64,000 bases of DNA from Hymenobacter psoromatis (GCF_020012125.1 NZ_JAIFAG010000001.1:2418001-2482000), one strand, 5' to 3'; shown: positions 9,256 to 18,325, numbered from the stretch's first letter. Program-made: numbers and translations. The notes: a model not told the origin generated them from the sequence alone.

Positions 9256-10390
9256 CCAACACCGCCTGCCAGAGCACTTCGGCGCTGCGGGCCCACGAAA
9301 AGCGGGCGGCGTTCGCAAGGCCAGCGGCGCGGAAGCGGGCGCGCAAGGCATCGTCGCCCGCTAGTTGGCGCAGGCCCTCGGCGATGGCGGCGGGCTGGTG
9401 CGGGTTGCAGAGCAAGGCGCAGGTGGGGCCGCCCGCCGCCTCGGGCAAGGAGGAAACAGAAGAGGTGAGCACCGGGCAGCCGCTGGCCTGGGCCTCCACC
9501 ACGGGCAGGCCAAAGCCCTCGAAAAAAGGCACGTAGACCGTGGCCAGCGCCGCCGCGTAGAGGGCCGCCAGGTCGGCCTCGCTTACGCGGCCGGTGAACT
9601 GCACGGCGGCGCGCGCGGCAGGCTCCAAGGCTTGGTAAGCCGCGAAGATGGGGCCGGTTTGCCAGGCTTCGCGGCCCACCAGTAGCAGGCGCACGGCGGC
9701 GGCCCCTACCCCCCCTTCGGCCCGGAACTGCCCGAAGGCCCGCAGCAGATTCGCCAGGTTTTTGCGCGGCTGCAGGGCCCCGACGAACAAAAAATACAGC
9801 TGCCCCTGGCTGAAGCGCTGCCGGGTAGCTACCTGCGCCGCCGCCGGCTGCGGCGCGAAATGAGCAGCCGGCGCGTTGGGGGCCACCCGGATGCGGGCGG
9901 CGGGCAGCCCGTATTGCCGGGCCACGTCCTGGCGGGTAGTGTCAGACACGGCCACGAGCTGCGCGGCGGCGCGGGCCCAGCGCGGCAAAAACCAGGCGTA
10001 GTAGCGCCGCACGAGGGCGCTCACGTCCTGGGGCCGGTGCAGGTAGGCCAGGTCGTGCAGCACCAGCACCCGCGGCACGGAGGTATTCAGCACCGTGAAG
10101 CCCTCGGGTGAGAGCAGCGCGGCGGGCCGGTGCCGCCGCAGCCAGCGGGCCACGGCCACCTCATACCAAGCCACCAGCAGCACTACGTGGCGGGCGGGCG
10201 GCGGCAGCACGTGCGCTACTACGTTGGGACCCAGTAGATAGCGTGGGTCGTGGGGCCGGTCAAACAGGAAGTGAAACGTGCACTCGGGGTGTTGCGCTAC
10301 CAGGCAACGCAGGGTTTCGAAGGTATAGCGCCCCAGCCCTTCCAGGTGGCCGCCGGGCAGTAGAAAACGAGTAGTGACGGCGAGGTGCAT
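9239..10390 (-). CDS. Glycosyltransferase family 4 (GT-B fold)
   Basis: A 383-residue retaining glycosyltransferase. The C-terminal nucleotide-sugar-binding domain shows LFVGALQPRKNL near residue 193, LLLVGRE near 230, FTGRVSEADLAALY near 258 and the EGFGLPVVE pattern (E-x7-E) near 285, all typical of GT4 enzymes. The N-terminal half begins with a GGHLEGLGRY loop that fits the acceptor domain. Acting at the inner face of the membrane, it probably adds a sugar to a lipid-linked polysaccharide intermediate. The flippase gene lies upstream on the same strand and Wzz and ligase genes are close. Specific sugar unknown. Confidence 0.88.
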   Translation of the reverse strand: MHLAVTTRFLLPGGHLEGLGRYTFETLRCLVAQHPECTFHFLFDRPHDPRYLLGPNVVAHVLPPPARHVVLLVAWYEVAVARWLRRHRPAALLSPEGFTVLNTSVPRVLVLHDLAYLHRPQDVSALVRRYYAWFLPRWARAAAQLVAVSDTTRQDVARQYGLPAARIRVAPNAPAAHFAPQPAAAQVATRQRFSQGQLYFLFVGALQPRKNLANLLRAFGQFRAEGGVGAAAVRLLLVGREAWQTGPIFAAYQALEPAARAAVQFTGRVSEADLAALYAAALATVYVPFFEGFGLPVVEAQASGCPVLTSSVSSLPEAAGGPTCALLCNPHQPAAIAEGLRQLAGDDALRARFRAAGLANAARFSWARSAEVLWQAVLAVINE

Positions 10391-10395
10391 TTTTT

Positions 10396-10567
10396 GGTTC
10401 GTAATTGCTGGTTGCTGATTGTCAATCGTTTGTCATTGCGAGCGCAGCGCAGCAATCTTTCCTTGTCAGTAAGTATGGGGTAGTAATCCATTTTATGCGA
10501 CCAGCAGGGAAGGATTGCCGCGCTACGCTCGAAATAACAAGCGATTGACAACCAATAATTACGAACC
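10396..10567. repeat. Nested palindromic element, GTCATTGCGAGC family
   Basis: Outer arms GGTTCGTAATT (10396-10406) and AATTACGAACC (10557-10567) enclose inner arms beginning TTGTCATTGCGAGCG and an imperfect partner, with ATTGTCAATCGTT pairing near AGCGATTGACAA. The right outer arm supplies the last codons and TAA stop of the flippase gene. Confidence 0.7.
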
Positions 10568-11956
10568 AGGCATCAACTTACGCAGCTCCCGCACTTGCAC
10601 CAATCCCGTTAAAAATAACAATCCAACAAAATAGCCGCTCATCAGGCCGGTTTCGAACCACCAAGGCAGGGCGAGGTAGGCGCGGGCCGCGTACCAGCCG
10701 GCGCACAGCAGCCCGAAGGCCAGTGCCAGGCGGGCCAGCAGGTGCCAGGGCACGGCCACGCCCATGCGCCGACGCACCAGCCACACGTAACCGCCCGACA
10801 CCAGCGTGGCGCACAGCAGCGTGTTGATGGCGGCGGCCACAGCCCCATAGCGCGGCAGCAGCAGCAGGTTGAGCGTTAGGTTGAGGCCGATGCTGGCAGC
10901 CACCAGCCAGCTAACGGGCCGCTGGTGGTGCGTGCCGGTGAGCAGCGTGCTGTATATCGCAAAAAAGGCATTAACCAGCACGTTGAGGAACAATATCTTC
11001 AGACACAGGGTCATCTGGGCTAGTTCAGCCGTGGTACTGCGGCCGAACTGCCAGAACAGCACCTCACCCCGAAACAGCACGAAGGCCACCGCCAGCAGCA
11101 GCGGCAGAGCCGCCACCCGCTGCCCAAACCAGAGCAGCTGCCGCAACTCGCGGGGGCGGGCGGCGGCGTGCGCAAAACGAGCGAAGAAGAGGGGTAGCAC
11201 CGTCCAGCTGTACATCATGGCCGCGTCGAGCCAGCGGTAGGCCCCGGCGTAGTAGCCCGCCTCGCGCGCCGACGATAGGCGCTCCAGCAGCACCATATCT
11301 ACCCGCTCATTAATGCCATATAACAAGGCGATGAAGGCAAACGGCATACTAGCGCGCAGCAGTTGGCCGGCCGCCTTGCGCCGGGGCCAGCGGTGCGGCA
11401 AGCGCCCGAATAACCGCCGCAATAGCCCAAAAAACAGCACCGCCGTGAAGGCCGAGGCCGCCAGCCGCGCCCCCACGTAGCTGCCCAGGCCCAGCTGCCC
11501 CGCTAGCAGCAGCGCCAGCACCAGCCCAAAAGCCAGCAATTTCTCCACCACCGAGAGCACGGCATCGGTGTTGAACTGCTGGCGGGCCTGCACCGGGGCG
11601 CGCAAAAACTGCCCATATTGTGTGAGGAGCAGTCCGCCGCCCACCACGGCCAGCAGCCCCAGCTGCCCGGCGCGGTAGCCCAGGCCCCACCCTACCCCCA
11701 GCAGCAGCAGCCAGGCGCCCCCCGTCAGCAGCCCGCGCATGGGCAGCAGGGTCGGAAACTGGCTATCGGCAAAATTGGGCTCGGTGGCCAGGCGCTGCAC
11801 CGTGAACTGCGTGAGGCCAAGGTCGGCCAGGGTGGCTACTACCACGGCCAGTGCCGAGCAGGCCGCCACCAGTCCAAAAGTCGCGTGGCCCAGTCGGTTC
11901 TGCACCGCGTTTTCGAGCAGCACCCAGCCGGGCTTCACCAGCAGATTGAGCACCAC
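10559..11956 (-). CDS. Polysaccharide flippase (Wzx/MATE-like)
   Basis: A membrane protein of at least 465 residues with about 12-14 hydrophobic segments, fitting the oligosaccharide flippase family that moves undecaprenyl-linked sugar units across the inner membrane. The coordinates use the first standard start, GTG at 11956. However, family-like sequence (RIKRFLGNISLAVV) continues in frame upstream to about 12016, where there is no ATG, GTG or TTG; an ATT at 12014-12016 sits just after a good -7 element. The true start may therefore be unusual. Its last codons lie in a palindromic repeat. Confidence 0.85.
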   Translation of the reverse strand: MVLNLLVKPGWVLLENAVQNRLGHATFGLVAACSALAVVVATLADLGLTQFTVQRLATEPNFADSQFPTLLPMRGLLTGGAWLLLLGVGWGLGYRAGQLGLLAVVGGGLLLTQYGQFLRAPVQARQQFNTDAVLSVVEKLLAFGLVLALLLAGQLGLGSYVGARLAASAFTAVLFFGLLRRLFGRLPHRWPRRKAAGQLLRASMPFAFIALLYGINERVDMVLLERLSSAREAGYYAGAYRWLDAAMMYSWTVLPLFFARFAHAAARPRELRQLLWFGQRVAALPLLLAVAFVLFRGEVLFWQFGRSTTAELAQMTLCLKILFLNVLVNAFFAIYSTLLTGTHHQRPVSWLVAASIGLNLTLNLLLLPRYGAVAAAINTLLCATLVSGGYVWLVRRRMGVAVPWHLLARLALAFGLLCAGWYAARAYLALPWWFETGLMSGYFVGLLFLTGLVQVRELRKLMPGS

Positions 11957-12023
11957 GGCCAGGCTGATATTACCGAGAAAGCGTTTGATGCGAAAAAAGG
12001 CCGGGGCGGCGTCAATGGAAACC

Positions 12024-12031
12024 CAAAGGTA
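12024..12031 (-). promoter_or_regulatory. Promoter -7 element for the flippase gene
   Basis: On the minus strand TACCTTTG matches TAnnTTTG. Transcription would start around 12017, almost at the in-frame ATT codon (12014-12016). It is back to back with the promoter at 12057 for the Wzz gene. Confidence 0.5.
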
Positions 12032-12056
12032 AAGCCCGACCGGGCGGGCGACGGTA

Positions 12057-12064
12057 TATCTTTG
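12057..12064 (+). promoter_or_regulatory. Promoter -7 element for the Wzz-like gene
   Basis: TATCTTTG matches TAnnTTTG, about 50 bases before the ATG at 12115, in the short divergent region shared with the flippase promoter. Confidence 0.5.
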
Positions 12065-12114
12065 CCCGTTGCCGCGCCGCGCTCCGGCCCGCGGCGGCTT
12101 TGTTTTTCGCCTCT

Positions 12115-13191
12115 ATGTCGCCCGATTTCCTACCCCCCTTTTCTGCTGCCGGCCTGCGGGCCATCTTCAACCGTTGGAAGTATTTGCTGGCCCTGGCCGT
12201 GGGGCTGGCCGCCGTGGTAAGCGCCATCGTGGCCTGGACGCTCCCAAATATCTACAGCTCAACGGCTATTTTCCTACCCACCTCGCCCCAGAGCACCGAC
12301 CCCGACCGCCTCGTGGAGGGCTCGAAGCTGGAAGTGGGGGCCCGCTCGGAGGACCTGGACCGGGTGCTCACCATTGGGCAGTCGCTGCCGCTGGCCGAGC
12401 TGATAATCAAGCGGTTTGACCTCTATACGCACTATCACGCCGGCCAGCCGGGCACCGACGCGGCCGAGAATACCGTGCTGAGCGAGTTTGGCAGCAACCT
12501 GAGCATTGTGCACAACGAGCGCGACGCCATTGAATTGACGTTTCAGGACCGCGACAAGAAGCTGGCGGCGGCCGTGGCCAACGCGCTGGTGGCGGCCATT
12601 GACTCGGTGAACCAGCAGCTAACGCTTGAGAACCGGCGCAACGTGCTGGAGCTGTATCGGCAGCGCTCGGCGCAGCTGGGCCGCGGCTACGCCCGCACCC
12701 GGCAGCAGCTCGGGGCCGCGCGCCACCGCTACGGCGTGTATGGCCTGGAACAGCAGGAGCGCTACCTCACCAAAACCGTTATTGAAACCGAAAAGGAGCT
12801 GCGCGTGGCCGAGGGCGGCGGCCCCGGCAGCGCGGCCGGCCTGCGCCGGGCCCTAAGCGGCCTCACTCACGCCCAGGCCGCAGGCGGCAACGTCATCAAC
12901 CTCGAAGGCTGGAACCAAGGCCTCGACTCGGTGAAGCTGCTCACCGCGCGCCTGGCCGATTTGCAGGGCCGCTTCGTGGGCTCGCAGGCCGCCTATGAGC
13001 AGGCCGAAACCTCGCTCGCCAGCCGCGTTTCGTCGCTCTATCAAATCCAAAAAGCCTACCCCGCCACCCGCAAGAGCAAGCCCTTCCGCACGGTTATCGT
13101 GCTGGGCTCCGTGCTGCTGACGCTCGCGCTGTGCAGCTTTTTTATTCTGCTACTGGAATTATACCGCCGACCCGCTTCATTTAACAATTAG
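12115..13191 (+). CDS. Wzz-like polysaccharide chain-length determinant
   Basis: A 358-residue protein with a membrane segment near residues 20-43, a large periplasmic domain rich in heptad-like helices (about 150-300) and a second membrane segment near 325-348. This two-helix plus coiled periplasmic layout is that of Wzz/GNVR proteins, which set the length of O-antigen or exopolysaccharide chains. The usual Pro-rich motif before the second helix is represented weakly by YPATRKSKPFR. There is no C-terminal kinase domain. The ATG at 12115 is chosen over an upstream TTG. The TAG stop lies in an inverted-repeat arm shared with the next gene's start. Confidence 0.85.
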   Translation: MSPDFLPPFSAAGLRAIFNRWKYLLALAVGLAAVVSAIVAWTLPNIYSSTAIFLPTSPQSTDPDRLVEGSKLEVGARSEDLDRVLTIGQSLPLAELIIKRFDLYTHYHAGQPGTDAAENTVLSEFGSNLSIVHNERDAIELTFQDRDKKLAAAVANALVAAIDSVNQQLTLENRRNVLELYRQRSAQLGRGYARTRQQLGAARHRYGVYGLEQQERYLTKTVIETEKELRVAEGGGPGSAAGLRRALSGLTHAQAAGGNVINLEGWNQGLDSVKLLTARLADLQGRFVGSQAAYEQAETSLASRVSSLYQIQKAYPATRKSKPFRTVIVLGSVLLTLALCSFFILLLELYRRPASFNN

Positions 13192-13320
13192 TATTTATCA
13201 CTTAACAGTTCAATTTTATTCAGGCCCATTGGCTACAGCGAGTGCGGTGCCCGCCAAGTTAAAATGAACAGTTTTGCATAAGCCTGAATTGATAAATGAT
13301 GAATGTTAATTGTTAAATGA
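13177..13320. repeat. AT-rich palindromic element joining two genes
   Basis: TCATTTAACAATTA (13177-13190) and TAATTGTTAAATGA (13307-13320) are perfect 14-base complements. Inner pairs are ATTTATCA with TGATAAAT and TTCAGGC with GCCTGAA. The left arm holds the end of the Wzz gene and the right arm contains the ATG of the ligase gene. Confidence 0.75.
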
Positions 13321-14885
13321 CAAAATTTCTGCTTCGCCTGCGCCCCGTGGATACCAGCCAGTGGCTGTTTGTGGGGTTTGTGGGCCTGCTGCTGGCGGGC
13401 GGGGCGCTGGCGGGGCTGCGGCAGCAGCCGGCGCTGGCGCTGCCCGCACTGGGCGTGCTGGGGGTAGGGCTGCTACTACTGCGTTGGCAGTGGCTGTACT
13501 ATATCCTGTTTCTGACGCTGCCCTTTTCGCACGAAATCGGGCTGCCGGGCGGGCTGAGCCTGGACGTGCCCTCCGAGCCGCTGATGGTGCTGCTGCTGGG
13601 CTGCGTGCCGCTGGCCTTGCTGCTGGGGCCGGGTAGCTGGCGGCAGCTCACGCGCCGCGAGTGGCGGCACCCGCTGCTGGTGCTACCGGTGCTGCTGCTG
13701 GCCTGGGCGGCGCTGGATATCTGCTTCTCCGTCAACCAGACGCGCTCCTTTAAATATGTGCTGGCCAAGTGCTGGTACCTGGTACCTTTCCTGCTGGGTA
13801 GCCTGCTGCTGGTGCGCCGGCCCGCCGACTTTTGGCGGCTGGCGGCCTGCTACGTGGTGGCCACGGTGGTTTCGCTGGCCTGGACGCTGCCGCGCCACGC
13901 CAGCACGGGCTTCAGCTTTGCGCAAACCAACTGGGCCATTCAGCCTTTTTATCGCAACCACGTGATTTATGCCACCGTGCTGGCGCTGCTGCTGCCGCTG
14001 GCCTGGGGACTGGCGCGGCAGGCCCCTACCCCCCTGCGGCGGCGCTTGTGGTGGGCGGCAAGCGGCGTATTATTTTTCGGATTAATTACTTCCTACACCC
14101 GCGCCTCGTGGCTGTCGCTGCCCGTGGCGGGCATTTTTTACGGGGCAATGCGGCTGCGCCTCACGCGGGTGCTGCTGGTGGGGGTAGGGCTGAGCGTGGC
14201 CGGGGCGGCGGCCTACTTCGTGAGCGGCGACAATTTCATGCGCTTCGCCCCCAACTACGAGAAAACCATCTGGCATGGCGGCAACCTCGCGGCCCACCTC
14301 GAATCGACCTACACCTTGGAAGACGTGTCGGGCATGGAGCGGGTGTACCGCTGGGTGGCGGCCGCCCGCATGATTGCCGACAAGCCCCTGGTGGGCAGCG
14401 GCCCGGCCACCTTCTACCCCGAGTACAAGCGCTACACGGTGTCGAGCTTCCGCACCTACGTCAGCCAAAACTTCGAGCAGTCTACGGCCCACAATTACTT
14501 CTTGCTCACGCTGGCCGAGCAGGGCGTGCCGGGCTTTTTGCTATTTTGCGCGCTGGTGGCCACGGCCATGCTCACGGCCGAGCGCCTCTACCACGCCAGC
14601 GCTGGGCAGCCCGAAGTGCGCCGGGTGGTGCTGGCCGTGAGCTTGTCGCTGGTCATCATTCTCTTTCACCTCTTTCTCAACGAGTTGGTGGAGGTGGATA
14701 AAATCGGCTCCGTCTTCTTCGTAACCCTGGCCATGCTTATCCGCAGCGAAACGTGGCTGGCCAGGCTGCCAGAGCCCAGCGAGCCCGCGCTTAACGCGGC
14801 AAGCCTGGCGCGGCGGGCGGCCAACCGCGCCGTTGGCACGCCCGCCCGGCCGTTGCCTACCCCGGCTCCATCACCCGTTACTTAG
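13317..14885 (+). CDS. O-antigen ligase/polymerase-like membrane protein
   Basis: A 522-residue polytopic protein with roughly 10-12 membrane segments and a large periplasmic loop at about residues 300-390 that contains the Wzy_C-type region (YRWVAAARMIADKPLVGSGP, then HNYFLLTLAEQGVPG). This is the pattern of WaaL ligases and Wzy polymerases, which join or extend glycan chains on the periplasmic side. Sequence alone does not separate the two. The C-terminal 40 residues are Ala/Pro-rich and cytoplasmic. It follows the Wzz gene and precedes an ABC ATPase gene by 11 bases. Confidence 0.85.
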   Translation: MTKFLLRLRPVDTSQWLFVGFVGLLLAGGALAGLRQQPALALPALGVLGVGLLLLRWQWLYYILFLTLPFSHEIGLPGGLSLDVPSEPLMVLLLGCVPLALLLGPGSWRQLTRREWRHPLLVLPVLLLAWAALDICFSVNQTRSFKYVLAKCWYLVPFLLGSLLLVRRPADFWRLAACYVVATVVSLAWTLPRHASTGFSFAQTNWAIQPFYRNHVIYATVLALLLPLAWGLARQAPTPLRRRLWWAASGVLFFGLITSYTRASWLSLPVAGIFYGAMRLRLTRVLLVGVGLSVAGAAAYFVSGDNFMRFAPNYEKTIWHGGNLAAHLESTYTLEDVSGMERVYRWVAAARMIADKPLVGSGPATFYPEYKRYTVSSFRTYVSQNFEQSTAHNYFLLTLAEQGVPGFLLFCALVATAMLTAERLYHASAGQPEVRRVVLAVSLSLVIILFHLFLNELVEVDKIGSVFFVTLAMLIRSETWLARLPEPSEPALNAASLARRAANRAVGTPARPLPTPAPSPVT

Positions 14886-14896
14886 TTATATCCTAC

Positions 14897-15517
14897 ATGC
14901 GCCTTCACGCCCAGGGCCTGGGCCGCCGTTACGGCCGGCAGTGGATTTTTCGCCACTTGGGCCACGATTTTCGGGCCGGCACGGCCACGGCCGTGCTCGG
15001 CCCTAACGGGGCGGGCAAGAGCACGCTGCTCAGCATCCTGGCCGGGCAGCTGCTACCCTCCGAGGGCGAGGTGGCCTACTCGCTGGGGGGCAGGGCCCTA
15101 CCCGCCGCCGCCGTGCCCAAGCTGCTGGCCTACTGCGCGCCCTACCTGGAGCTGCCCGAAGACTTTACCCTGCTAGAGCTGCTGGCTTTTCACACCCGCC
15201 TCAAGCCGCTGCGGCCGGGCCTTACGGTGGCGGGGCTGGTGGATATAATGTACCTGCATAAGGCGCGGCACCAGGCAGTGCGCACGTTTTCATCGGGCAT
15301 GAAACAGCGCCTCAAGCTGGGAATGGCCCTGTACGCGGCGGCCCCGCTGCTGCTGCTCGACGAGCCAACCACCAACCTCGATGCCCAGGGCGCGGCCTGG
15401 TACCAGGAGCACGTGGCCCGCGTGCGCGGGGCCGACCGGCTGGTCATCGTGTCGTCCAACGTGCCGGCCGAGTACAGTTTTTGCGAAGCACAGGTGCAAA
15501 TTACCGACTTTCAGTAG
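14897..15517 (+). CDS. ABC transporter ATP-binding protein
   Basis: A 206-residue ATPase with Walker A GPNGAGKST at residues 35-43, a degenerate signature SSGMKQRLKLG near 133 and Walker B LLLLDEPTTNLD near 153. The degenerate signature (SSGM rather than LSGGQ) is common in CcmA-type and polysaccharide or gliding-related ATPases. It is short of the usual C-terminal extension. No permease gene is adjacent, so its partner must be elsewhere. The tight spacing to the ligase gene suggests co-transcription, which is weak evidence for a role in envelope export. Confidence 0.85.
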   Translation: MRLHAQGLGRRYGRQWIFRHLGHDFRAGTATAVLGPNGAGKSTLLSILAGQLLPSEGEVAYSLGGRALPAAAVPKLLAYCAPYLELPEDFTLLELLAFHTRLKPLRPGLTVAGLVDIMYLHKARHQAVRTFSSGMKQRLKLGMALYAAAPLLLLDEPTTNLDAQGAAWYQEHVARVRGADRLVIVSSNVPAEYSFCEAQVQITDFQ

Positions 15518-15530
15518 TCGGGCTACGGCT

Positions 15531-15538
15531 TACTTTTG
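15531..15538 (+). promoter_or_regulatory. Promoter -7 element for the Uma2 gene
   Basis: TACTTTTG matches TAnnTTTG, 22 bases before the ATG at 15561. A TTTC about 19 bases upstream could serve as the -33 box. Confidence 0.5.
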
Positions 15539-15560
15539 GGTAAACCATAGCCCGCGTCCC

Positions 15561-16148
15561 ATGTCTGCCGTCCCACAATTTGCCTTGCCATCGGTTTCAC
15601 CGGAAGAATACCTGGCGGCCGAGCGCGCGGCTTCTTTCAAGAGCGAGTACTATCAGGGCCAGGTATATGCGATGGCGGGAGCCAGCTACGCGCACAACCT
15701 AGTGAACCTGAACACTGCCACGGCGCTTAACCTGGCCTTGCGCGAACGTGACTGCACGGTGCAGGTAAGTGACCAGCGACTGCAAGTGAAAGACAATGGC
15801 CTGTACACCTACCCTGATTTGTCGGTTGTGTGCGGGCCGCCTCAATTCGCGCCCGATAAATACCTCGATACTCTGCTCAACCCGGTCGTGCTGGCGGAAG
15901 TGGTTTCGCTGAGCACGGGAGAATACGACCGGGTAGGCAAATTCATCCTGTACAAAGACATTCCGACGCTGCGGCATTATCTGCTCCTTGAAAGCACGCA
16001 GCCCATCGTGCGCCTGGCCACCTGGCGCGAGCCCAAGGTGTGGGCCTTCGACACGTTTGAGGGGCTGACGGCGGTGGTGCCCTTGCCGGCCATTGGGGTC
16101 GAGCTGACGCTGGCCGACCTCTACCGCAAAGTACCCCTGGCCGGGTAG
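15561..16148 (+). CDS. Uma2 family (DUF820) putative endonuclease
   Basis: A 195-residue protein of the Uma2 family, whose fold is that of PD-(D/E)XK nucleases. The family pattern is visible: EYLAAERAASFKSEYYQGQVYAM at the start with the first acidic residue, then YTYPDLSVVCG near residue 90 and LLNPVVLAEVVSLSTGEYDRVGKF near 115-135, which carries the catalytic Asp, Glu and Lys-type positions. Activity has seldom been tested. These genes are multi-copy in cyanobacteria and in Hymenobacter-like genomes, and their cellular role is unknown. It has its own promoter. Confidence 0.88.
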   Translation: MSAVPQFALPSVSPEEYLAAERAASFKSEYYQGQVYAMAGASYAHNLVNLNTATALNLALRERDCTVQVSDQRLQVKDNGLYTYPDLSVVCGPPQFAPDKYLDTLLNPVVLAEVVSLSTGEYDRVGKFILYKDIPTLRHYLLLESTQPIVRLATWREPKVWAFDTFEGLTAVVPLPAIGVELTLADLYRKVPLAG

Positions 16149-16252
16149 TGCGCCGCTTTTGGAGCTTTTCGCCAAACCCATTTAGCCGCCCGCCGTATCT
16201 TCGTTCTACGGATTAAAACCTCATTTTTTTACCTGCTGCTGCCCTTTTTGCT

Positions 16253-16603
16253 ATGCGCCAGTACGATGACCCGGACGAAGACGCCCTCGATGACGACGAT
16301 AACCTGGACGCTTACGCCAGCACGGGCGGAGCTAAAACCAAAGGCCTGGAGGAAGACCAGCTTTCGGCCAAGTATGCCGACTACCTGATGTGGCGCGACA
16401 CGGGCTCCTCGCACGACGAGGCGCTCGACCTGGCCACCATGACCGAAGAAGAATTCACGACCGCCCAGGCGGCCGAAGACCCCGATGGTAGCAGCAGCCA
16501 CGGCTCTCTCGATGATGACGACGACGACCCCGATGCCGACGAGGACGATGGAGCCTACGGCAGCTCACGCGGCCGCGGCGACGACTACGACAGCGATTTT
16601 TAA
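16253..16603 (+). CDS. Very acidic small hypothetical protein
   Basis: A 116-residue soluble protein dominated by Asp and Glu. DDDD clusters occur near residues 13 and 86, and the C-terminus is an Asp/Gly/Ser repeat-like tail ending DSDF. A central folded-looking part (KYADYLMWRDTGSSHDEALDL, about residues 40-62) resembles a short helical domain. There is no signal peptide. I do not recognise the family; DNA mimicry or cation binding are possible from charge alone but unproved. A strong bidirectional terminator follows directly. Confidence 0.6.
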   Translation: MRQYDDPDEDALDDDDNLDAYASTGGAKTKGLEEDQLSAKYADYLMWRDTGSSHDEALDLATMTEEEFTTAQAAEDPDGSSSHGSLDDDDDDPDADEDDGAYGSSRGRGDDYDSDF

Positions 16604-16613
16604 CGGAATTTAA

Positions 16614-16668
16614 CAGGAAGGAGGGATAAAGAATTATCGCTTGGGTAATTCTTTATCCCTCCTTCCTG
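16614..16668. terminator. Bidirectional terminator with a perfect 23-bp stem
   Basis: 16614-16636 pairs perfectly with 16646-16668 across a 9-base loop. It lies between the convergent acidic-protein and arylsulfotransferase genes and can serve both. Confidence 0.8.
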
Positions 16669-16675
16669 CTTCTCC

Positions 16676-18226
16676 TCACGGGTAGAGGCCGCTGCGCTGG
16701 GCACGGTGAAAAGCGAAGCCATTGGCGGGGCTCAGCTCCATTTCAAAGAGGACTTTCTTGGTGCTATAATCCAACTCGATAATCTTGCCGCCCAGGCCGG
16801 TGGTATTGGGCACCTGGTAGCCGGGGCAAAACATCAGGTGGTTGACGGCCGGCAGGTACTGCACCCGCGACACGATGGCCGAGTACGTTTCTTCGCCCCG
16901 CTCCTTGCCGTAGGTCCAGATTTGCTGCACGGTATGGTGCACGGGGTCGAGGCGATACTCTACGGCGCGGCTGTAGTGGCTGGGGGCGTTATGAATAAAA
17001 TTGCGGTTGGTGCCGTTGTCAAACAGCAGCAGGTCACCGTTGGGCATGAGCTGGATGGAATGCTGGTACCAGTTCCACTCAAAGTTGGGATGGTTCGCGG
17101 AGCCGTTGACCACGGCCGTATCCGTAATGGTCTGGCCGTTGGCATCGAGTGGCGTGAAGAGCGTTTGGCGCAGGTCCTGGCCCTGCGGGTTGACACCCCA
17201 GCCGCGGTGCGGAGCCATCAGCCACAGCACGTGGTTGTTATAGTCTAGCTTCGCTACCCCCTGGTAGCGGCCCGATACGATGATGGTATTGTCGCTGGGG
17301 TCGTAGAGCAGCGCGTTGGCGTGCAGCCAGTCCACGGGGTCGGGCTCCAGGGCGTGGCGGTTTTCGTTGAAGCACTGCTTGAGGTCCCACTCGTGCACTA
17401 CGCGGTTGGCCTGGCGGTCGATTTCCACCACATAGTCCTCGTTCGTAGGCGAGCCATCGGGGTGAGTGCTGCCGGTTTTGTTCACCGTCACCAGAAAGTT
17501 ACCGTCGGGCTTCTCATACATCTCGTGGTGAAAGGTGTAGTTTGGCAGGCTCCAGCGGTTGACGATGGTGCCGTACACGTCCACCTCAAAGAGCTGGCTG
17601 GTGGTTTTATCGCCGAAGCAGAAATTCCCGTTTTTCAGCCGGCTGATGCCGCAGTCGTAGTTGAGCTGCCCCAGCTCGGCCAGGCCGTGGTAGTCGAGCA
17701 GCCAGCGAATTTCCCCGTAATTATCCACGATAAGCGGAATTTGCGGGTCGGTAGCGCTGAAGTTGCTGACCAGCATAAAATCGCCCCCCAGGGCCGTGCC
17801 CGCCGGGGCCATCGTGACGAGGCTGGCGGGCATGTTGGCGGGCAGCGGGCCGGTTTGGATGGTCAGGGTCGTGTCGGCCAGCACCTGGCCCGTGGGGTTC
17901 ACCAGCTGCACGTCCACAGAGTTGGCGTAGCTGGGGTAGAGGCCCAGAATGGGGACGGTGTGCGCCGTACCCTCGTCGCTGAACTGCTGGGTGAAGTCGG
18001 ACGCTGTCCCGTGCCGGCCGTGCACCACCAGCCGCAGCCGGCCGCTGAGCGGCGAGGTAAGCGTGAGCCGTGCGGCCAGTGGCGCGTAGCCCGACGGGTT
18101 GAGCGTGAGGGCCCCGCTACCGAAAGCCAGGTGCAGTGACGTGGTGGGACCGGGGACTACCTCCGCTTCTTTGTGACAGGCAGCCAGCGCTAGTAAGCTC
18201 AACGCTAGGAAGTATGTAGATTTCAT
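16676..18226 (-). CDS. Arylsulfotransferase-family lipoprotein
   Basis: A 516-residue protein with a lipoprotein signal peptide (ALSLLALAAC, Cys near residue 17). The body fits the arylsulfotransferase beta-propeller family: a small N-terminal beta domain to about residue 130, then repeated blades containing NYGEIRWLLDYHG, HHEMYEKPDGNFLVTV, EIDRQANRVVHEWDL and LMPNGDLLLFDNG. Classical members move sulfate between phenols through a histidine; HHE near residue 240 could supply it. Whether this one transfers sulfate or is a propeller-only relative is unclear. Anchoring by lipid to the outer membrane is inferred. Confidence 0.8.
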   Translation of the reverse strand: MKSTYFLALSLLALAACHKEAEVVPGPTTSLHLAFGSGALTLNPSGYAPLAARLTLTSPLSGRLRLVVHGRHGTASDFTQQFSDEGTAHTVPILGLYPSYANSVDVQLVNPTGQVLADTTLTIQTGPLPANMPASLVTMAPAGTALGGDFMLVSNFSATDPQIPLIVDNYGEIRWLLDYHGLAELGQLNYDCGISRLKNGNFCFGDKTTSQLFEVDVYGTIVNRWSLPNYTFHHEMYEKPDGNFLVTVNKTGSTHPDGSPTNEDYVVEIDRQANRVVHEWDLKQCFNENRHALEPDPVDWLHANALLYDPSDNTIIVSGRYQGVAKLDYNNHVLWLMAPHRGWGVNPQGQDLRQTLFTPLDANGQTITDTAVVNGSANHPNFEWNWYQHSIQLMPNGDLLLFDNGTNRNFIHNAPSHYSRAVEYRLDPVHHTVQQIWTYGKERGEETYSAIVSRVQYLPAVNHLMFCPGYQVPNTTGLGGKIIELDYSTKKVLFEMELSPANGFAFHRAQRSGLYP

Positions 18227-18296
18227 TAAATCAACATTTTTAAATCAATAGTAATTAGTAGATGCGCGACTAGCCCAGTGGTTTAATCCCCAACGA

Positions 18297-18325
18297 AAAG
18301 CCCTGGCCGCATGGCGACCAGGGCT
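18297..18325 (-). terminator. Terminator after the DUF4197 gene
   Basis: Arms AGCCCTGG and CCAGGGCT (18299-18306 and 18318-18325) with an inner CGC/GCG pair. On the minus strand the stem is followed by TTTTC, placing it after the gene at 18389. Confidence 0.55.

Noticed and set aside
13832..14701. A 289-codon frame overlapping the ligase gene on the same strand
   Set aside because: Composition is that of a shifted GC-rich frame; the ligase frame has membrane segments and family motifs.
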